Shown here one piece after another: positions 8,129 through 17,776 of a DNA stretch of 64,000 nucleotides (position 1 is its first letter; each line of letters begins with the position of its first letter). Source of the DNA: Pseudomonadota bacterium (GTDB lineage: Bacteria > Pseudomonadota > Gammaproteobacteria > Burkholderiales > Rhodocyclaceae). Under the pieces are notes generated by a model. The model saw only the letters and a list, made by a program, of their open reading frames with translations. It was not told where the DNA came from and did no database searches. The position numbers were made by a program, and so were the translations under genes. The stretch spans positions 1 to 64,000 of the forward strand of contig JAFEDK010000016.1 of the NCBI GenBank assembly GCA_018241665.1. Reading direction: 5' to 3'.

Positions 8129-9364
8129 TTGACCCGTCGCAGAGTCGTCGTCACCGGCCTTGGCGTTATTTCGCCGGTCGGCAATACCGTGTCTGAAGCC
8201 TGGGACGCCATCCTGAATGGTCGTTCCGGCATCGGTGAGATCACCCGTTTCGATACCACGAACTTCTCGGCGAAGATCGCCGGCGAGGTGAAGGGTTTTG
8301 ACATCGGTGCCTATCTTTCGCCGAAGGAAGCGCGTCGTATGGATGGTTTCATCCACTACGGCCTTGCCGCGGGCATCCAGGCTTTCCGTGATTCGGGCAT
8401 CGAGGTGACCGAGGAGAATGCCCACCGGATCGGTGTCAACATCGGTTCGGGCATCGGCGGTCTGCCGATGATCGAGGATACGCATAACGATTTCCTCGCC
8501 GGCGGTCCCCGCAAGATTTCCCCGTTCTTCATTCCCGGCACGATCATCAACATGATCTCGGGCAATCTGTCGATCATGTTTGGTCTGAAGGGGCCGAACA
8601 TCGCGGTTGTGACGGCCTGTACCACCGGCCTGCACGCGATCGGCACCAGTGCCCGGATGATCGAATACGGCGACGCCGACATGATGGTGTGCGGCGGTGC
8701 CGAGTCCACCGTGACGCCGCTGGCGGTTGGTGGTTTTGCTTCCGCCAAGGCCTTGTCCACCCGCAATGACCACCCCGCTACGGCGAGCCGTCCTTGGGAC
8801 AAGGATCGCGACGGCTTCGTGCTGGGCGAAGGTGCTGGCGTGCTGGTCCTCGAAGAGTACGAGCATGCGGTCAAGCGTGGTGCGCGGATCTACGCCGAAC
8901 TGGCCGGTTTCGGCATGAGCGGCGATGCCTACCACATGACTGCGCCGGACACCGACGGTCCCCGTCGGAGCATGGTCAACGCGCTGAAGAACGCCGGGGT
9001 GAACCCGGATGAAGTGCAGTATCTCAACGCCCACGGCACCTCCACGCCGCTGGGTGACAAGAACGAGACCGAGGCCATCAAGCTGGCTTTTGGCGCCGAC
9101 GTTGCCAAGGGGCTGGTGGTGAACTCCACCAAGTCGATGACTGGCCACTTGCTCGGTGGTGCCGGCGGTCTCGAGTCCGTGCTGACGACCCTGGCGGTTT
9201 ATCACCAGGTTTCGCCGCCGACGATCAACATCTTCGAGCAGGATCCGGAGTGCGATCTGGATTATTGCGCGAACGTCGCCCGCCCGATGAAGATCGATGT
9301 GGCGATGAAGAACAACTTCGGATTCGGGGGTACCAACGGTACCCTGGTGTTCCGCAAGATCTGA
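8129..9364 (+). CDS. fabF: Beta-ketoacyl-ACP synthase II
   Basis: Elongating condensing enzyme of fatty acid synthesis. The nucleophile is C164 (VTACTTG), with catalytic histidines in [11 protein letters not shown] and [11 protein letters not shown]. It has 411 residues. The start is a TTG at 8129, supported by a GGAG ribosome-binding site 6 bp upstream and by the N-terminus [11 protein letters not shown]. There is no usable ATG nearby. It is the last core gene of the fab cluster. Confidence 0.95.
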   Translation: MTRRRVVVTGLGVISPVGNTVSEAWDAILNGRSGIGEITRFDTTNFSAKIAGEVKGFDIGAYLSPKEARRMDGFIHYGLAAGIQAFRDSGIEVTEENAHRIGVNIGSGIGGLPMIEDTHNDFLAGGPRKISPFFIPGTIINMISGNLSIMFGLKGPNIAVVTACTTGLHAIGTSARMIEYGDADMMVCGGAESTVTPLAVGGFASAKALSTRNDHPATASRPWDKDRDGFVLGEGAGVLVLEEYEHAVKRGARIYAELAGFGMSGDAYHMTAPDTDGPRRSMVNALKNAGVNPDEVQYLNAHGTSTPLGDKNETEAIKLAFGADVAKGLVVNSTKSMTGHLLGGAGGLESVLTTLAVYHQVSPPTINIFEQDPECDLDYCANVARPMKIDVAMKNNFGFGGTNGTLVFRKI

Positions 9365-9368
9365 CCGC

Positions 9369-9396
9369 ATGGACGCACGGAAGTCCGCGCGTCCAT
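9369..9396 (+). promoter_or_regulatory. Hairpin enclosing the start codon of the downstream YgfX-like gene
   Basis: ATGGACGC (9369-9376) pairs with GCGTCCAT (9389-9396). The AT of the next gene's ATG (9395) lies in the 3' arm. There is no T-tract, so it is a poor terminator and more likely a translational or processing structure. Confidence 0.45.
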
Positions 9397-9829
9397 GACT
9401 GTCATTGAATTCAGGCCGTCGCGGCTGCTCGCCATGCTTGTTGTGGCGCTGCATCTTGCGGCGGCTTTTTCATTTCTGCTCGGGTTTGGCGTGGGGGCTG
9501 CCAGCGCTGCCGGGTTGCTGGTACTTGCCGGCTCGGCTTGGCATTGTCTGCATCATTTTCGCCAGCAGTTCGGCCGCCTGGGCTTGCTGGCGGATGGCGA
9601 AGTGATTGTCGATCCGGGTGGGGTGGCTGAGCGCAGGTTATTACCGTTGCCGGCCAGTGCTGTGAGCTATCCGGCGGTCTGGCTGGCCTGGCGGGTGGAT
9701 GGGGCGGCGGAGACAGGGACGCTGTTGCTGCTGCGCGACCAGTTTGAGCTGCATGCCTGGAGGGAACTGCAGGTGTGGCTGCGTCTGCGGGCCCGGACGC
9801 GTCTGGAGGGCCCGCAGGGCTTGCCTTAG
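9395..9829 (+). CDS. YgfX/CptA-like membrane protein
   Basis: A 144-residue small membrane protein. A hydrophobic hairpin of two membrane segments at about residues 13-48 is followed by a soluble domain of about 90 residues containing WLAWR and the repeated LLLRDQ and [11 protein letters not shown] segments. This architecture matches the YgfX (CptA) family, which in E. coli pairs with SdhE, but no sdhE is visible here. In betaproteobacteria the gene commonly lies between fabF and nadB. It lacks a clear Shine-Dalgarno, its start codon is in a hairpin, and its stop overlaps the nadB stop tail to tail by 4 bp. Confidence 0.6.
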   Translation: MTVIEFRPSRLLAMLVVALHLAAAFSFLLGFGVGAASAAGLLVLAGSAWHCLHHFRQQFGRLGLLADGEVIVDPGGVAERRLLPLPASAVSYPAVWLAWRVDGAAETGTLLLLRDQFELHAWRELQVWLRLRARTRLEGPQGLP

Positions 9830-11439
9830 TCTCTCGGCAGTGGCGCGCGCACGAAGCTTCGTGCGCGCGGCGGCCGAAGGATTGTGTCGCGGGCCTTCGG
9901 CAGCGTCTCGGGGTAGTCGCGACTGAAGTGCAGGCCGCGGCTTTCCTTGCGCTTGAGGGCGCTACGAACGATCAACTCGGCGGTAACCACCAGGTTACGC
10001 AGTTCAATCAGGTCGTTGGAGACGCGGAAATTGCTGTAGTACTCGTCGATTTCCCTGGCCAGCAGGCGAATGCGGTGTTGGGCACGCTCCAGGCGCTTGT
10101 TGGTGCGCACGATGCCGACGTAGTCCCACATGAAGCGACGAAGTTCGTCCCAGTTATGGGAGATCACGATCGTCTCGTCGGCGTCCGTCACGCGGCTTTC
10201 GTCCCACAAGGGCAGGTCGTCGGGCAACGGGCGGGGATTGGCGAGAATATCGGCGGCAGCGGATTCGCTGAAAACCAGGCATTCGAGCAGCGAGTTGCTG
10301 GCCAGGCGGTTGGCACCGTGCAGGCCTGTACAGGCGCTTTCGCCGATCGCGTAGAGCCCCTTCACATCGGTGCGCGCATTCAGGTCGGTGACGATGCCGC
10401 CGCAGGAGTAATGCGCGGCTGGCACGACCGGTATGGGTTGGCGGGTGATGTCGATACCCAGTTCCAGGCAGCGGGCCAGGATGTTCGGGAAATGGCTCTG
10501 CAGGAATTCTGCCGGCTTGTGGCTGATGTCGAGGAAGACGCAGTCGAGGCCGTGCTTCTTCATCTCGAAGTCGATGGCGCGGGCCACCACGTCCCGCGGG
10601 GCGAGCTCCAGGCGCGGGTCGTGGTCCTGCATGAAGCGGCTGCCGTCCGGACGGCGCAGCACGCCGCCCTCGCCGCGCACGGCTTCGGAAATCAGGAAAG
10701 ACTTGGCCTGCGGGTGATAGAGGCAGGTCGGATGGAACTGGATGAATTCCATGTTGGCGACCCGGCAGCCGGCCCGCCAGGCCATCGCCACGCCGTCGCC
10801 GGTGGCGGTGTCGGGGTTGGTCGTGTACAGATAGACCTTGCCGGTGCCACCGGTGGCGAGCACCGTGTGACGGGCGGCGATGGTGCGCATCTCGTCGTTG
10901 GCGATGTCGAGCACGTAGGCGCCGAGGCAGCCTTCGTCCGTGCGGCCGACCTTGGTGCCGGTGATCAGGTCGATGGCGATGTGCTGTTCGAGGATTGTGA
11001 TGTTCGGGTGCCGACGAACCTGTTCGGTCAACGTGGCCTGTACCGCGGCGCCGGTGGCATCGGCGGCGTGGATGATGCGCCGGTGGCTGTGACCGCCTTC
11101 GCGGGTCAGGTGGTAGCCGACCGAGGAGTCGGGGTCGGTTGTGAAGGGAACACCGTGATCGATAAGCCAGCGGATCGCCCGAGGGCCGTTCTCAACGACG
11201 AAGCGCGTGGCGCTGTCGGAGCACAGGCCGGCGCCGGCGGTGTGGGTGTCGGATACATGCGCTTCGGTGTCGTCGGCGGGGTCGAGGACCGCCGCGATGC
11301 CGCCCTGGGCCCAGGCGCTGGCGCTGTCTTCGAGGGAGCGTTTGGTAACGAGGGCGATCTTGAGTTTGTCTGCCAGGCGCAGGGCCAGGGATTGTCCGGC
11401 CAGGCCACTGCCCAGGATGAGCACGTCAAATGCGGTCAC
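9826..11439 (-). CDS. nadB: L-aspartate oxidase
   Basis: FAD enzyme that oxidises L-aspartate to iminoaspartate, the first step of quinolinate and NAD synthesis. The N-terminus has the FAD dinucleotide fold ([14 protein letters not shown]), and the HYSCGG and [18 protein letters not shown] segments are typical of the succinate dehydrogenase/aspartate oxidase flavoproteins. The frame is open up to 11505, but the GTG at 11439 gives a normal N-terminus and 537 residues, the family size. It is divergent from rpoE. nadC is at 62845; nadA is not in the window. Confidence 0.92.
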   Translation of the reverse strand: MTAFDVLILGSGLAGQSLALRLADKLKIALVTKRSLEDSASAWAQGGIAAVLDPADDTEAHVSDTHTAGAGLCSDSATRFVVENGPRAIRWLIDHGVPFTTDPDSSVGYHLTREGGHSHRRIIHAADATGAAVQATLTEQVRRHPNITILEQHIAIDLITGTKVGRTDEGCLGAYVLDIANDEMRTIAARHTVLATGGTGKVYLYTTNPDTATGDGVAMAWRAGCRVANMEFIQFHPTCLYHPQAKSFLISEAVRGEGGVLRRPDGSRFMQDHDPRLELAPRDVVARAIDFEMKKHGLDCVFLDISHKPAEFLQSHFPNILARCLELGIDITRQPIPVVPAAHYSCGGIVTDLNARTDVKGLYAIGESACTGLHGANRLASNSLLECLVFSESAAADILANPRPLPDDLPLWDESRVTDADETIVISHNWDELRRFMWDYVGIVRTNKRLERAQHRIRLLAREIDEYYSNFRVSNDLIELRNLVVTAELIVRSALKRKESRGLHFSRDYPETLPKARDTILRPPRARSFVRAPLPRD

Positions 11440-11524
11440 TTCGGGGGATTGCCGCAGGGGGCTGTTTTGCGAAGGGCCGACTATAGCACGTGCAGTTCGT
11501 CGCAAAACAACCCTGGGGACGACT

Positions 11525-11552
11525 GAACTATACGGACGCAGCAGGGTCTAGG
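11525..11552 (+). promoter_or_regulatory. Predicted sigma-E (AlgU-type) autoregulatory promoter of rpoE
   Basis: GAACTA at 11525-11530, a 16-bp spacer, then TCTAGG at 11547-11552. This is close to the sigma-E/AlgU consensus GAACTT-N16-TCTGA. It lies about 95 bp upstream of the rpoE ATG, where sigma-E autoregulation normally acts. Confidence 0.65.
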
Positions 11553-11645
11553 AGGTACTTTGGCCAGGTTTTGGCGGCTCTCGGGATATACTTCCAGGCC
11601 GGTGACCCTCCGGGTCACGACTACGAAGATATTTGTTTCCCGACC

Positions 11646-12245
11646 ATGAGCGATCGCGAAATTGACCAGCAGCTGGTCGAGCGTGTGCAGCGTGGCGACA
11701 AGCAGGCCTTTGGGCTGCTCGTTTCCAAGTATCAGCGCAAGCTCGCCCGCCTGCTGTCGAGATTGATCCGAGATCCAGCCGAAGTAGAGGATGTCGCCCA
11801 AGAGACGTTCATCAAGGCCTATCGTGCCTTGCCGTCGTTTCGGGGGGATAGCGCTTTTTACACCTGGCTTTACCGCATCGGGATCAACACTGCCAAGAAT
11901 TTCCTCGTGTCGCAGGGGCGGCGCGCGCCCACGACGACCGACTTTGATTCCGAGGAAGCCGAGACTTTCGAGGAAGGGGACCAGCTTCGAGATATCAATA
12001 CGCCGGAACGCCTCCTGATGACCAAGCAGATTGGCGATACCGTCAATGTGGCGATGGAGGCTCTGCCCGAAGAATTGAGAACGGCGATAGTCCTGCGCGA
12101 GATCGAAGGTCTGAGTTACGAGGAGATCGCCACGATCATGGAGTGCCCTATCGGCACGGTCCGTTCGCGGATCTTCCGCGCACGGGAAGCAATTTCTGAA
12201 AAGCTCAAGCCGTTGCTCGATACGGCTCCGAACAAGAGGTGGTAA
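11646..12245 (+). CDS. rpoE: RNA polymerase sigma-E factor
   Basis: Group IV (ECF) sigma factor of 199 residues controlling the envelope stress response. Region 2 is seen in SKYQRKLARLLSRLIRDPAEVEDVAQETFIKAYRAL with the FYTWLYRI segment following. Region 4 is LSYEEIATIMECPIGTVRSRIFRAR, a helix-turn-helix. The frame runs open further upstream, but ATG 11646 (MSDREIDQQLVERVQ) matches the conserved RpoE N-terminus. It is followed by its anti-sigma factor and regulators in the order rseA-rseB-rseC-mucD. Confidence 0.95.
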   Translation: MSDREIDQQLVERVQRGDKQAFGLLVSKYQRKLARLLSRLIRDPAEVEDVAQETFIKAYRALPSFRGDSAFYTWLYRIGINTAKNFLVSQGRRAPTTTDFDSEEAETFEEGDQLRDINTPERLLMTKQIGDTVNVAMEALPEELRTAIVLREIEGLSYEEIATIMECPIGTVRSRIFRAREAISEKLKPLLDTAPNKRW

Positions 12246-12249
12246 GACG

Positions 12250-12792
12250 ATGAAAGAAAAGGTTTCTGCCCTGCTCGACGGCGCGCTCGACGAGCACGCA
12301 ACGGCGCGGATGTTCGATTCCCTGAAACGGGACGGTGCACTGCGTCGGGAGTGGGAGAACTATTGCCTGATCGGGGATCTGCTGCGGGATGAGCAGGTTC
12401 TGTCGTCGGACTTTACCCGTAACGTGATGCTGTGCCTGGATGACGAGCCGACCGTATTGGCGCCGCCCAAGCGCGAGATTGGCGGTGGGTGGGTTCGCCA
12501 CGTCATGCCGATCGCCGCATCGGTGATGGGGGTGGCGGCGGTCGGCTGGGTCGCGATGGCGCTCAATGGGTCCGGCCCGGATGCCTTGCAGATCGCCCGG
12601 ACCAGCAAGGCCCCGGTTGCTGCGGTGGCGCTGGACCAGACGCGGGCGCCGGCCAAGCTGGTGGCGAACAGCGATACCTCGGAGCGTGAATACCTGTTCG
12701 CCCATCAGGCCATGGCACCGTCTGCGGCCATGCCGGGCGTGGCCCTGTACGTGCGTACCGTCTCGGATAGTCAGGTGGCCAACCAGCGATGA
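12250..12792 (+). CDS. rseA: Anti-sigma-E factor RseA
   Basis: Inner-membrane anti-sigma factor that holds RpoE until regulated proteolysis. Residues 1-75 form the cytoplasmic anti-sigma domain, which starts MKEKVSALLDGALDEH and includes LRREWENYCLIGDLLR. One membrane segment is at about residues 85-105, followed by a short periplasmic tail ending near residue 180. It starts 4 bp after rpoE, and its end overlaps the rseB start by 4 bp. The position and topology make the call firm although these proteins diverge fast. Confidence 0.88.
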   Translation: MKEKVSALLDGALDEHATARMFDSLKRDGALRREWENYCLIGDLLRDEQVLSSDFTRNVMLCLDDEPTVLAPPKREIGGGWVRHVMPIAASVMGVAAVGWVAMALNGSGPDALQIARTSKAPVAAVALDQTRAPAKLVANSDTSEREYLFAHQAMAPSAAMPGVALYVRTVSDSQVANQR

Positions 12793-13754
12793 AGCATTTT
12801 TTCTGTTGCCTGGTGGCATTGGGGGCGTGGAGTGGTGCCGCCCTGGCCGACGTTCCGACAGATCCGCTCAGCTGGCTTGCACGTATTTCCAACGCGGCCC
12901 ACAAGCTGAACTACACCGGCACCTTCACCTATCAGAGCGGCAAGAACGTCGAGACGTCGCGGATTGCCCACCTGGTGGATGGCAGCGGTGAATACGAGAA
13001 GCTGGAAGCCCTCGACGGCAGTCCGCGCGAAGTGGTGCGCAACAATGAAGAAGTGCAGTGCTTCCTGCCCGACCAGAAACTACTGATCGTTGACCAGTCT
13101 ACGGCGCGTCGCAGTTTCCCGGCGCGCCTGCCCCAGTCGCCGAGTGCGCTCGCCGAGCACTATCGCATCCGCAAAGGTGAGGTGGTCCGGATTGTCGGCA
13201 TGGAGAGCCAGCAGATCATTCTCGAGCCGAAGGATGACATGCGCTTCGGTCACCAGCTATGGGCTGACGTGGGCTCTGGGCTGTTGCTGCGGGCGCGCCT
13301 GGTTGGCGAGAAGGGGGAGAACATCGAACAGTTCGCCTTCACCGAAGTCCAGGTGGGCGCGCCTTTCGACAAGGAAAAGGTCAAGCCCCGCTTCGTGCGT
13401 TCGAGCGACTGGAAGGTGGTCAACGCGCGCGGCAGCGATGTGAAGGTCGAGGATACCGGCTGGGTCTTCAAGAACGCCATCCCCGGCTTCCGTCAGGTCG
13501 TGTCGGTGGCCCGTCAGGGACGCAAGGAGCGCGGCGAGGCCTACCACGTGGTGTTTTCGGATGGCCTGGCGGCGATCTCTGTGTTCATCGAGCCCATGCC
13601 GGCCAAGAACACCCTGCAGAGCGGGATGAGTTCCTCCGGAGCATTCAATATTTTCCGTCGTACGGTGTCCGATCACCTCATTACGGTGCTGGGTGAAGTG
13701 CCCCAGCAGGCGCTGGTGCGTATCGCCGATGGCGTGGAGATGCGGAAGCGCTGA
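12789..13754 (+). CDS. rseB: Sigma-E regulatory protein RseB/MucB
   Basis: Periplasmic protein of 321 residues that binds RseA, protects it from DegS, and senses mislocalised lipoproteins or LPS. A signal peptide (CCLVALGAWSGAALA) is followed by the LolA-like N-terminal domain beginning WLARISNAAHKLNYTGTFTY. The C-terminal domain (WVFKNAIPGFRQV and FSDGLAAISVFIE) contacts RseA. It overlaps both neighbours and so is translationally coupled within the rpoE operon. Confidence 0.92.
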   Translation: MKHFFCCLVALGAWSGAALADVPTDPLSWLARISNAAHKLNYTGTFTYQSGKNVETSRIAHLVDGSGEYEKLEALDGSPREVVRNNEEVQCFLPDQKLLIVDQSTARRSFPARLPQSPSALAEHYRIRKGEVVRIVGMESQQIILEPKDDMRFGHQLWADVGSGLLLRARLVGEKGENIEQFAFTEVQVGAPFDKEKVKPRFVRSSDWKVVNARGSDVKVEDTGWVFKNAIPGFRQVVSVARQGRKERGEAYHVVFSDGLAAISVFIEPMPAKNTLQSGMSSSGAFNIFRRTVSDHLITVLGEVPQQALVRIADGVEMRKR

Positions 13755-14209
13755 TGCGGGTGAACGGCGTCGTCCAGCGGCTGGATGCCGGCTATGCATG
13801 GGTGGATGTGTCGGTGGCCCAGGGGTGTGGGCGCTGTCACGAGCCGGGGGGCTGTGGCGGCGTCAATCTCGCCCGTCCTCTTGCGCCGATCAGCCGGAGT
13901 GTGAGGGTAGTTAACGATATCGAGGCGTCTCCTGGGGAGACTGTCGGCGTCGTCATTGACGATAGGGTGCCGTTGCAGGCTGCCCTGTGTGCTTACGGCT
14001 GGCCTGTGCTGGGTGTCATCGCAGGGGCGGTTGCTGGTGCCGCTGTGGCCTCTGAGGGGCGTGGCGATCTGCTGGCCGCCGGCGGTGCTTTGGTTGGCGG
14101 ATTGGTGGCGGCCATCTGGGGGCGCAAGCGTAGTCGAGGATTGCAGCAGGATCTGCCCATGCGTCTGGTGCGCGGGGCTGAGGAAGGCGCTGGAGTGTGC
14201 GGGCAATGA
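13754..14209 (+). CDS. rseC: SoxR-reducing/RseC family protein
   Basis: A 151-residue inner-membrane RseC/MucC protein. The cytoplasmic N-terminal domain has the cysteine pattern CGRCHEPGGCGG, resembling a redox or metal centre. Two membrane segments follow at about residues 75-118. RseC is a modest positive modulator of sigma-E, and related Rsx/Rse proteins keep SoxR reduced. It starts at the last base of the rseB stop and ends in an ATGA overlap with mucD. Confidence 0.85.
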   Translation: MRVNGVVQRLDAGYAWVDVSVAQGCGRCHEPGGCGGVNLARPLAPISRSVRVVNDIEASPGETVGVVIDDRVPLQAALCAYGWPVLGVIAGAVAGAAVASEGRGDLLAAGGALVGGLVAAIWGRKRSRGLQQDLPMRLVRGAEEGAGVCGQ

Positions 14210-15639
14210 AGGGTGTGATTCGGTATTGCCGGGCTTTGCTGGTGGCAGGTTGCCTGTTGTCAGGGGGCGTGTCCGGCCATGTGTTGGCCAGGGATCTGCC
14301 GGATTTTGCCGAGCTGGCCGAGCGCCAGGGGATGGCGGTCGTCAATATCAGCACCACCCAGGCGGTACGCCAGGGCAAGGGGCCGGTGCCGAGCATCGAC
14401 GATGACGATCCGATGTTCGACTTCTTCCGGCGTTTCGTCCCCCGCCACCCGGGGGCGCCGCGAATCGAGCCGGACAACCGCTCCCTCGGTTCGGGCTTCA
14501 TCGTGTCCGCGGACGGCTATGTGCTGACCAATGCGCACGTCGTTGAAGGTGCCGACGAAATCATCGTCAAGCTCACCGACAAGCGCGAGTTCCGGGCTCG
14601 CCTGATGGGCGCTGATCCGCGTAGCGATGTGGCCTTGCTGAAGATCGAGGCCAGCGGCCTGCCCAAGGTGACCCTCGGTGATCCCGCTAGGCTGAGGGTT
14701 GGCGACTGGGTCGTGGCGATTGGTTCGCCCTTCGGCTTCGAGAACTCGGTGACCGCCGGGATCGTCAGTGCCAAGGGGCGTTCGCTGCCGCAGGAGAACT
14801 TCGTTCCCTTCATCCAGACCGACGTGGCGATCAACCCGGGCAACTCGGGGGGGCCGCTGTTCAACATGAAGGGCGAAGTCGTCGGTATGAATTCCCAGAT
14901 CTACAGCCGTACCGGCGGATTCATGGGGCTCTCCTTCGCGATTCCCATCGACGTGGCGATGGAGGTGCAGAGCCAGTTGCGCAGTAACGGCCGGGTTCAG
15001 CGCGGGCGCGTCGGCGTGGTGATCCAGGAGGTCTCCCGGGAGCTGGCCGACAGCTTCGGGCTCGCCAAGCCGGTCGGCGCGCTGGTGAGTTCCGTCGAGA
15101 AGGGAAGCCCGGCAGAAAAGGCCGGTATCGAGCAGGGCGACATCATCCTGCGCTTCGATACCCGGACGATAGGTGTCTCCGGTGATCTGCCGCGCGCTGT
15201 CGGCAGCACCCGACCGGGTAGCAGGGTGCCGCTGCAGGTATGGCGCAAGGGCTCGACCCGCGATCTGTCCGTGGTGGTGGCGGAGTTGCCCGACGACAAG
15301 GTGCGCAAGGTGGTGGCCAAGGTCGCGAGACCGGATAGCTCGCCGAACAGGCTGGGCATCCTCGTCGTCGAGCCCAGCGCAGAGCAAAAGCGGGATGCGC
15401 GTTTCGGCGGCGGCGGGGTAATCGTTGACGTGCTGCGCAGCGCATCGGCGCGCGCCTCCGAGATCCAGTCCGGCGACGCGATCCTGGCGTTGGTGGTGAA
15501 GGGCGGGCGTACCGACATCCGCTCCGTGGATCATTTCAACAAGGTCGCCGCGACCCTGGAGCCCGGGCAGACAGTGACCCTGCTGGTCCTGCGCGGTGAA
15601 TTTCAGACCTTTGTACCGGTACGAACGATTGAGCGCTGA
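14206..15639 (+). CDS. mucD: Periplasmic serine protease/chaperone MucD (DegP/DegQ family)
   Basis: Trypsin-like HtrA protease of 477 residues that removes misfolded envelope proteins. A signal peptide occupies about the first 28 residues. The catalytic triad is H111 (TNAHVV), D141 (SDVALL) and S214 (GNSGGP). Two PDZ domains follow, at about 260-350 and 375-470. The ATG at 14206 overlaps the rseC stop and is preferred to the GTG at 14197. Its place as fifth gene of the rpoE operon is the Pseudomonas algU-mucABCD arrangement. Confidence 0.94.
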   Translation: MKGVIRYCRALLVAGCLLSGGVSGHVLARDLPDFAELAERQGMAVVNISTTQAVRQGKGPVPSIDDDDPMFDFFRRFVPRHPGAPRIEPDNRSLGSGFIVSADGYVLTNAHVVEGADEIIVKLTDKREFRARLMGADPRSDVALLKIEASGLPKVTLGDPARLRVGDWVVAIGSPFGFENSVTAGIVSAKGRSLPQENFVPFIQTDVAINPGNSGGPLFNMKGEVVGMNSQIYSRTGGFMGLSFAIPIDVAMEVQSQLRSNGRVQRGRVGVVIQEVSRELADSFGLAKPVGALVSSVEKGSPAEKAGIEQGDIILRFDTRTIGVSGDLPRAVGSTRPGSRVPLQVWRKGSTRDLSVVVAELPDDKVRKVVAKVARPDSSPNRLGILVVEPSAEQKRDARFGGGGVIVDVLRSASARASEIQSGDAILALVVKGGRTDIRSVDHFNKVAATLEPGQTVTLLVLRGEFQTFVPVRTIER

Positions 15640-15880
15640 ACACAAGCTGACTGTCTTGAGCCGGGAGTGGTGCCACCTGTGCCACGATCTGCTGGATGCC
15701 CTGCAGCCCTTGCAGCAGGAACTGGGCTTCGCCATCGATGTGGTGGATGTGGATGCCTTTCCAGAGCTGGAGGAAGTCTGGAGCGAAAAGGTGCCGGTGG
15801 TGCTGGCGGGAGAGGCCGAGCTGTGCCATTACTTCCTCGACGAAGCGGCGGTCCGTGCTCATTTCCGGCGTATCGGTTAG
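15629..15880 (+). CDS. Glutaredoxin-like protein (DUF836 type)
   Basis: Small thioredoxin-fold protein with the redox motif C-H-L-C near the N-terminus (SREWCHLCHDLLDAL) and the cis-proline segment KVPVVL, as in the glutaredoxin/DUF836 family that commonly follows mucD. I place the start at TTG 15629, which leaves a short lead before the first strand and overlaps mucD by 11 bp. A GTG at 15596 would give 94 residues and is the alternative. It is likely a cytoplasmic thiol-disulfide protein; the partner is unknown. Confidence 0.8.
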   Translation: MSAEHKLTVLSREWCHLCHDLLDALQPLQQELGFAIDVVDVDAFPELEEVWSEKVPVVLAGEAELCHYFLDEAAVRAHFRRIG

Positions 15881-15939
15881 AATCCAAGTCTTTGCCAGGC
15901 AAACAAAATTTATTCAGGGTGCCCACCGGCACCCTTTTT
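15878..15939 (+). promoter_or_regulatory. lepA leader: TAGAAT box, small palindrome and terminator-type hairpin
   Basis: A TAGAAT -10-like box lies at 15878. A palindrome TTTGCC-A-GGCAAA follows at about 15891-15903. A perfect hairpin GGGTGCC-CACC-GGCACCC at 15917-15934 is followed by TTTTT (15935-15939), and the lepA ATG begins at 15941. The hairpin is a textbook intrinsic terminator and also takes up the position where a Shine-Dalgarno would lie. Confidence 0.65.
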
Positions 15940-15940
15940 C

Positions 15941-17746
15941 ATGGCCGACATGCAACACATCAGAAACTTTTCGATCATTGCCCATATCGACCACGGCAAG
16001 TCTACGCTGGCCGACCGGATCATCCAGCTTTGCGGTGGCCTCTCCTCGCGGGAGATGGAAGCCCAGGTGCTCGACTCGATGGACATCGAGCGCGAGCGCG
16101 GCATCACCATCAAGGCGCAGACTGCGGCACTTAATTACCGTGCCCGTGATGGCCAGGTTTACAACCTGAATCTCATCGACACTCCGGGGCACGTGGACTT
16201 CTCCTATGAGGTGTCCCGCTCGCTGGCCGCCTGTGAAGGGGGCCTGCTGGTGGTGGATGCGTCCCAGGGCGTCGAGGCCCAGACCGTGGCCAACTGCTAT
16301 ACCGCACTCGACCAGGGCGTCGAGGTGGTACCGGTCCTCAACAAGATGGATCTGCCGCAGGCGAATCCTGATGGTGCCAAGCAGGAGATAGAGGACGTCA
16401 TCGGCATCGATGCGACCGACGCGATTCCGTGCTCGGCCAAGACCGGCATGGGTGTCGAGGACATCCTCGAAGCCGTGATCGCCCGCATTCCGCCGCCGAA
16501 GGGCGACCCCGACGCACCGCTGAAGGCCCTCATCATCGACTCGTGGTTCGACAACTACGTGGGCGTGGTGATGCTGGTGCGGGTGGTGGATGGCACCCTC
16601 CGCCCGAAGGACCGGATCCTGTTCATGTCCAACGGCGCCCAGCACCTGTGCGAGCAGGTTGGTGTGTTCACCCCCAAGTCATTGCCGCGGGAGAGCCTGT
16701 CCGCCGGCCAGGTGGGCTTCATCATCGCCGGTATCAAGGAGCTCAAGTCGGCGAAGGTCGGTGACACCATCACCCTGGCCAACCGCAAGGCCGCCGAACC
16801 GCTGGCTGGCTTCAAGGAGATCAAGCCGCAGGTGTTCGCCGGTTTGTATCCGGTCGAGTCCAACGAATACGACCAGTTGCGCGAGTCGCTGGAAAAGCTG
16901 CGCCTCAACGACGCGTCCCTGCAGTTCGAGCCCGAAGTGTCCCAGGCGCTGGGCTTCGGCTTCCGCTGCGGCTTCCTTGGCCTGCTGCACATGGAGATCG
17001 TGCAGGAGCGCCTGGAGCGCGAGTTCGACATGAATCTGATTACCACGGCTCCGACCGTGGTGTATGAAGTGCTGATGAAGGATGGCACTGTCGAGCAGAT
17101 TTCCAACCCGTCGAAGCTGCCCGACCTGTCGAAGGTCGACGAGGTGCGCGAGCCGATCATCAAGGCCGTCATCTTCCTGCCCCAGGAATACGTCGGCCCG
17201 GTGATCACGCTGTGCAACCAGAAGCGTGGCGCGCAGGTAGACATGCTCTACCACGGCCGCCAGGTGCAGCTGATCTACGACATGCCGATGAACGAAGTGG
17301 TGATGGACTTCTTCGACAAGCTGAAGTCCGTCTCCCGCGGCTACGCGTCGCTCGATTACGAGTTCAAGGAATACCGCGCTGCCGATCTGGTCAAGCTCGA
17401 TGTGCTGGTGTCCAGCGAGAAGGTCGATGCGCTGTCGATCATCGTGCACCGGGCCAACTCCCAGTACCGCGGCCGCGAACTGGTGGCCAAGCTGCGTGAG
17501 CTGATTCCGCGCCAGATGTTCGATGTGGCCGTCCAGGCAGCCATCGGCTCCAACATCGTGGCCCGGGAAACGATCAAGGCCCTGCGCAAGAACGTGCTGG
17601 CCAAGTGCTACGGCGGCGACATCACGCGGAAGAAGAAGCTCCTCGAGAAACAGAAGGAGGGCAAGAAGCGCATGAAGCAGGTCGGCAACGTGGAAATCCC
17701 GCAGGAGGCCTTCCTGGCCGTGCTGCGGGTTGATGAAGGTAAATAA
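15941..17746 (+). CDS. lepA: Elongation factor 4 (LepA)
   Basis: Ribosome-binding translational GTPase of 601 residues acting on stalled or mis-set ribosomes and in initiation. The P-loop AHIDHGKST, switch [10 protein letters not shown] and NKMDLP motifs are all present, followed by the EF-G-like domains and the LepA-specific C-terminal domain ending [17 protein letters not shown]. The ATG lies 1 bp after a terminator-like T-tract and no ribosome-binding site is seen. lepB follows 30 bp downstream. Confidence 0.97.
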   Translation: MADMQHIRNFSIIAHIDHGKSTLADRIIQLCGGLSSREMEAQVLDSMDIERERGITIKAQTAALNYRARDGQVYNLNLIDTPGHVDFSYEVSRSLAACEGGLLVVDASQGVEAQTVANCYTALDQGVEVVPVLNKMDLPQANPDGAKQEIEDVIGIDATDAIPCSAKTGMGVEDILEAVIARIPPPKGDPDAPLKALIIDSWFDNYVGVVMLVRVVDGTLRPKDRILFMSNGAQHLCEQVGVFTPKSLPRESLSAGQVGFIIAGIKELKSAKVGDTITLANRKAAEPLAGFKEIKPQVFAGLYPVESNEYDQLRESLEKLRLNDASLQFEPEVSQALGFGFRCGFLGLLHMEIVQERLEREFDMNLITTAPTVVYEVLMKDGTVEQISNPSKLPDLSKVDEVREPIIKAVIFLPQEYVGPVITLCNQKRGAQVDMLYHGRQVQLIYDMPMNEVVMDFFDKLKSVSRGYASLDYEFKEYRAADLVKLDVLVSSEKVDALSIIVHRANSQYRGRELVAKLRELIPRQMFDVAVQAAIGSNIVARETIKALRKNVLAKCYGGDITRKKKLLEKQKEGKKRMKQVGNVEIPQEAFLAVLRVDEGK

Positions 17747-17776
17747 CCGGCAGCAGGCCGGTTCAGGAGTGCAGGC

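Noticed and set aside
9775-11526. 583-codon open frame on the plus strand opposite nadB
   Set aside because: It is a GC-rich shadow of nadB, with a composition dominated by Gly, Ala, Val and Gln and no recognisable domain; nadB on the other strand is certain.
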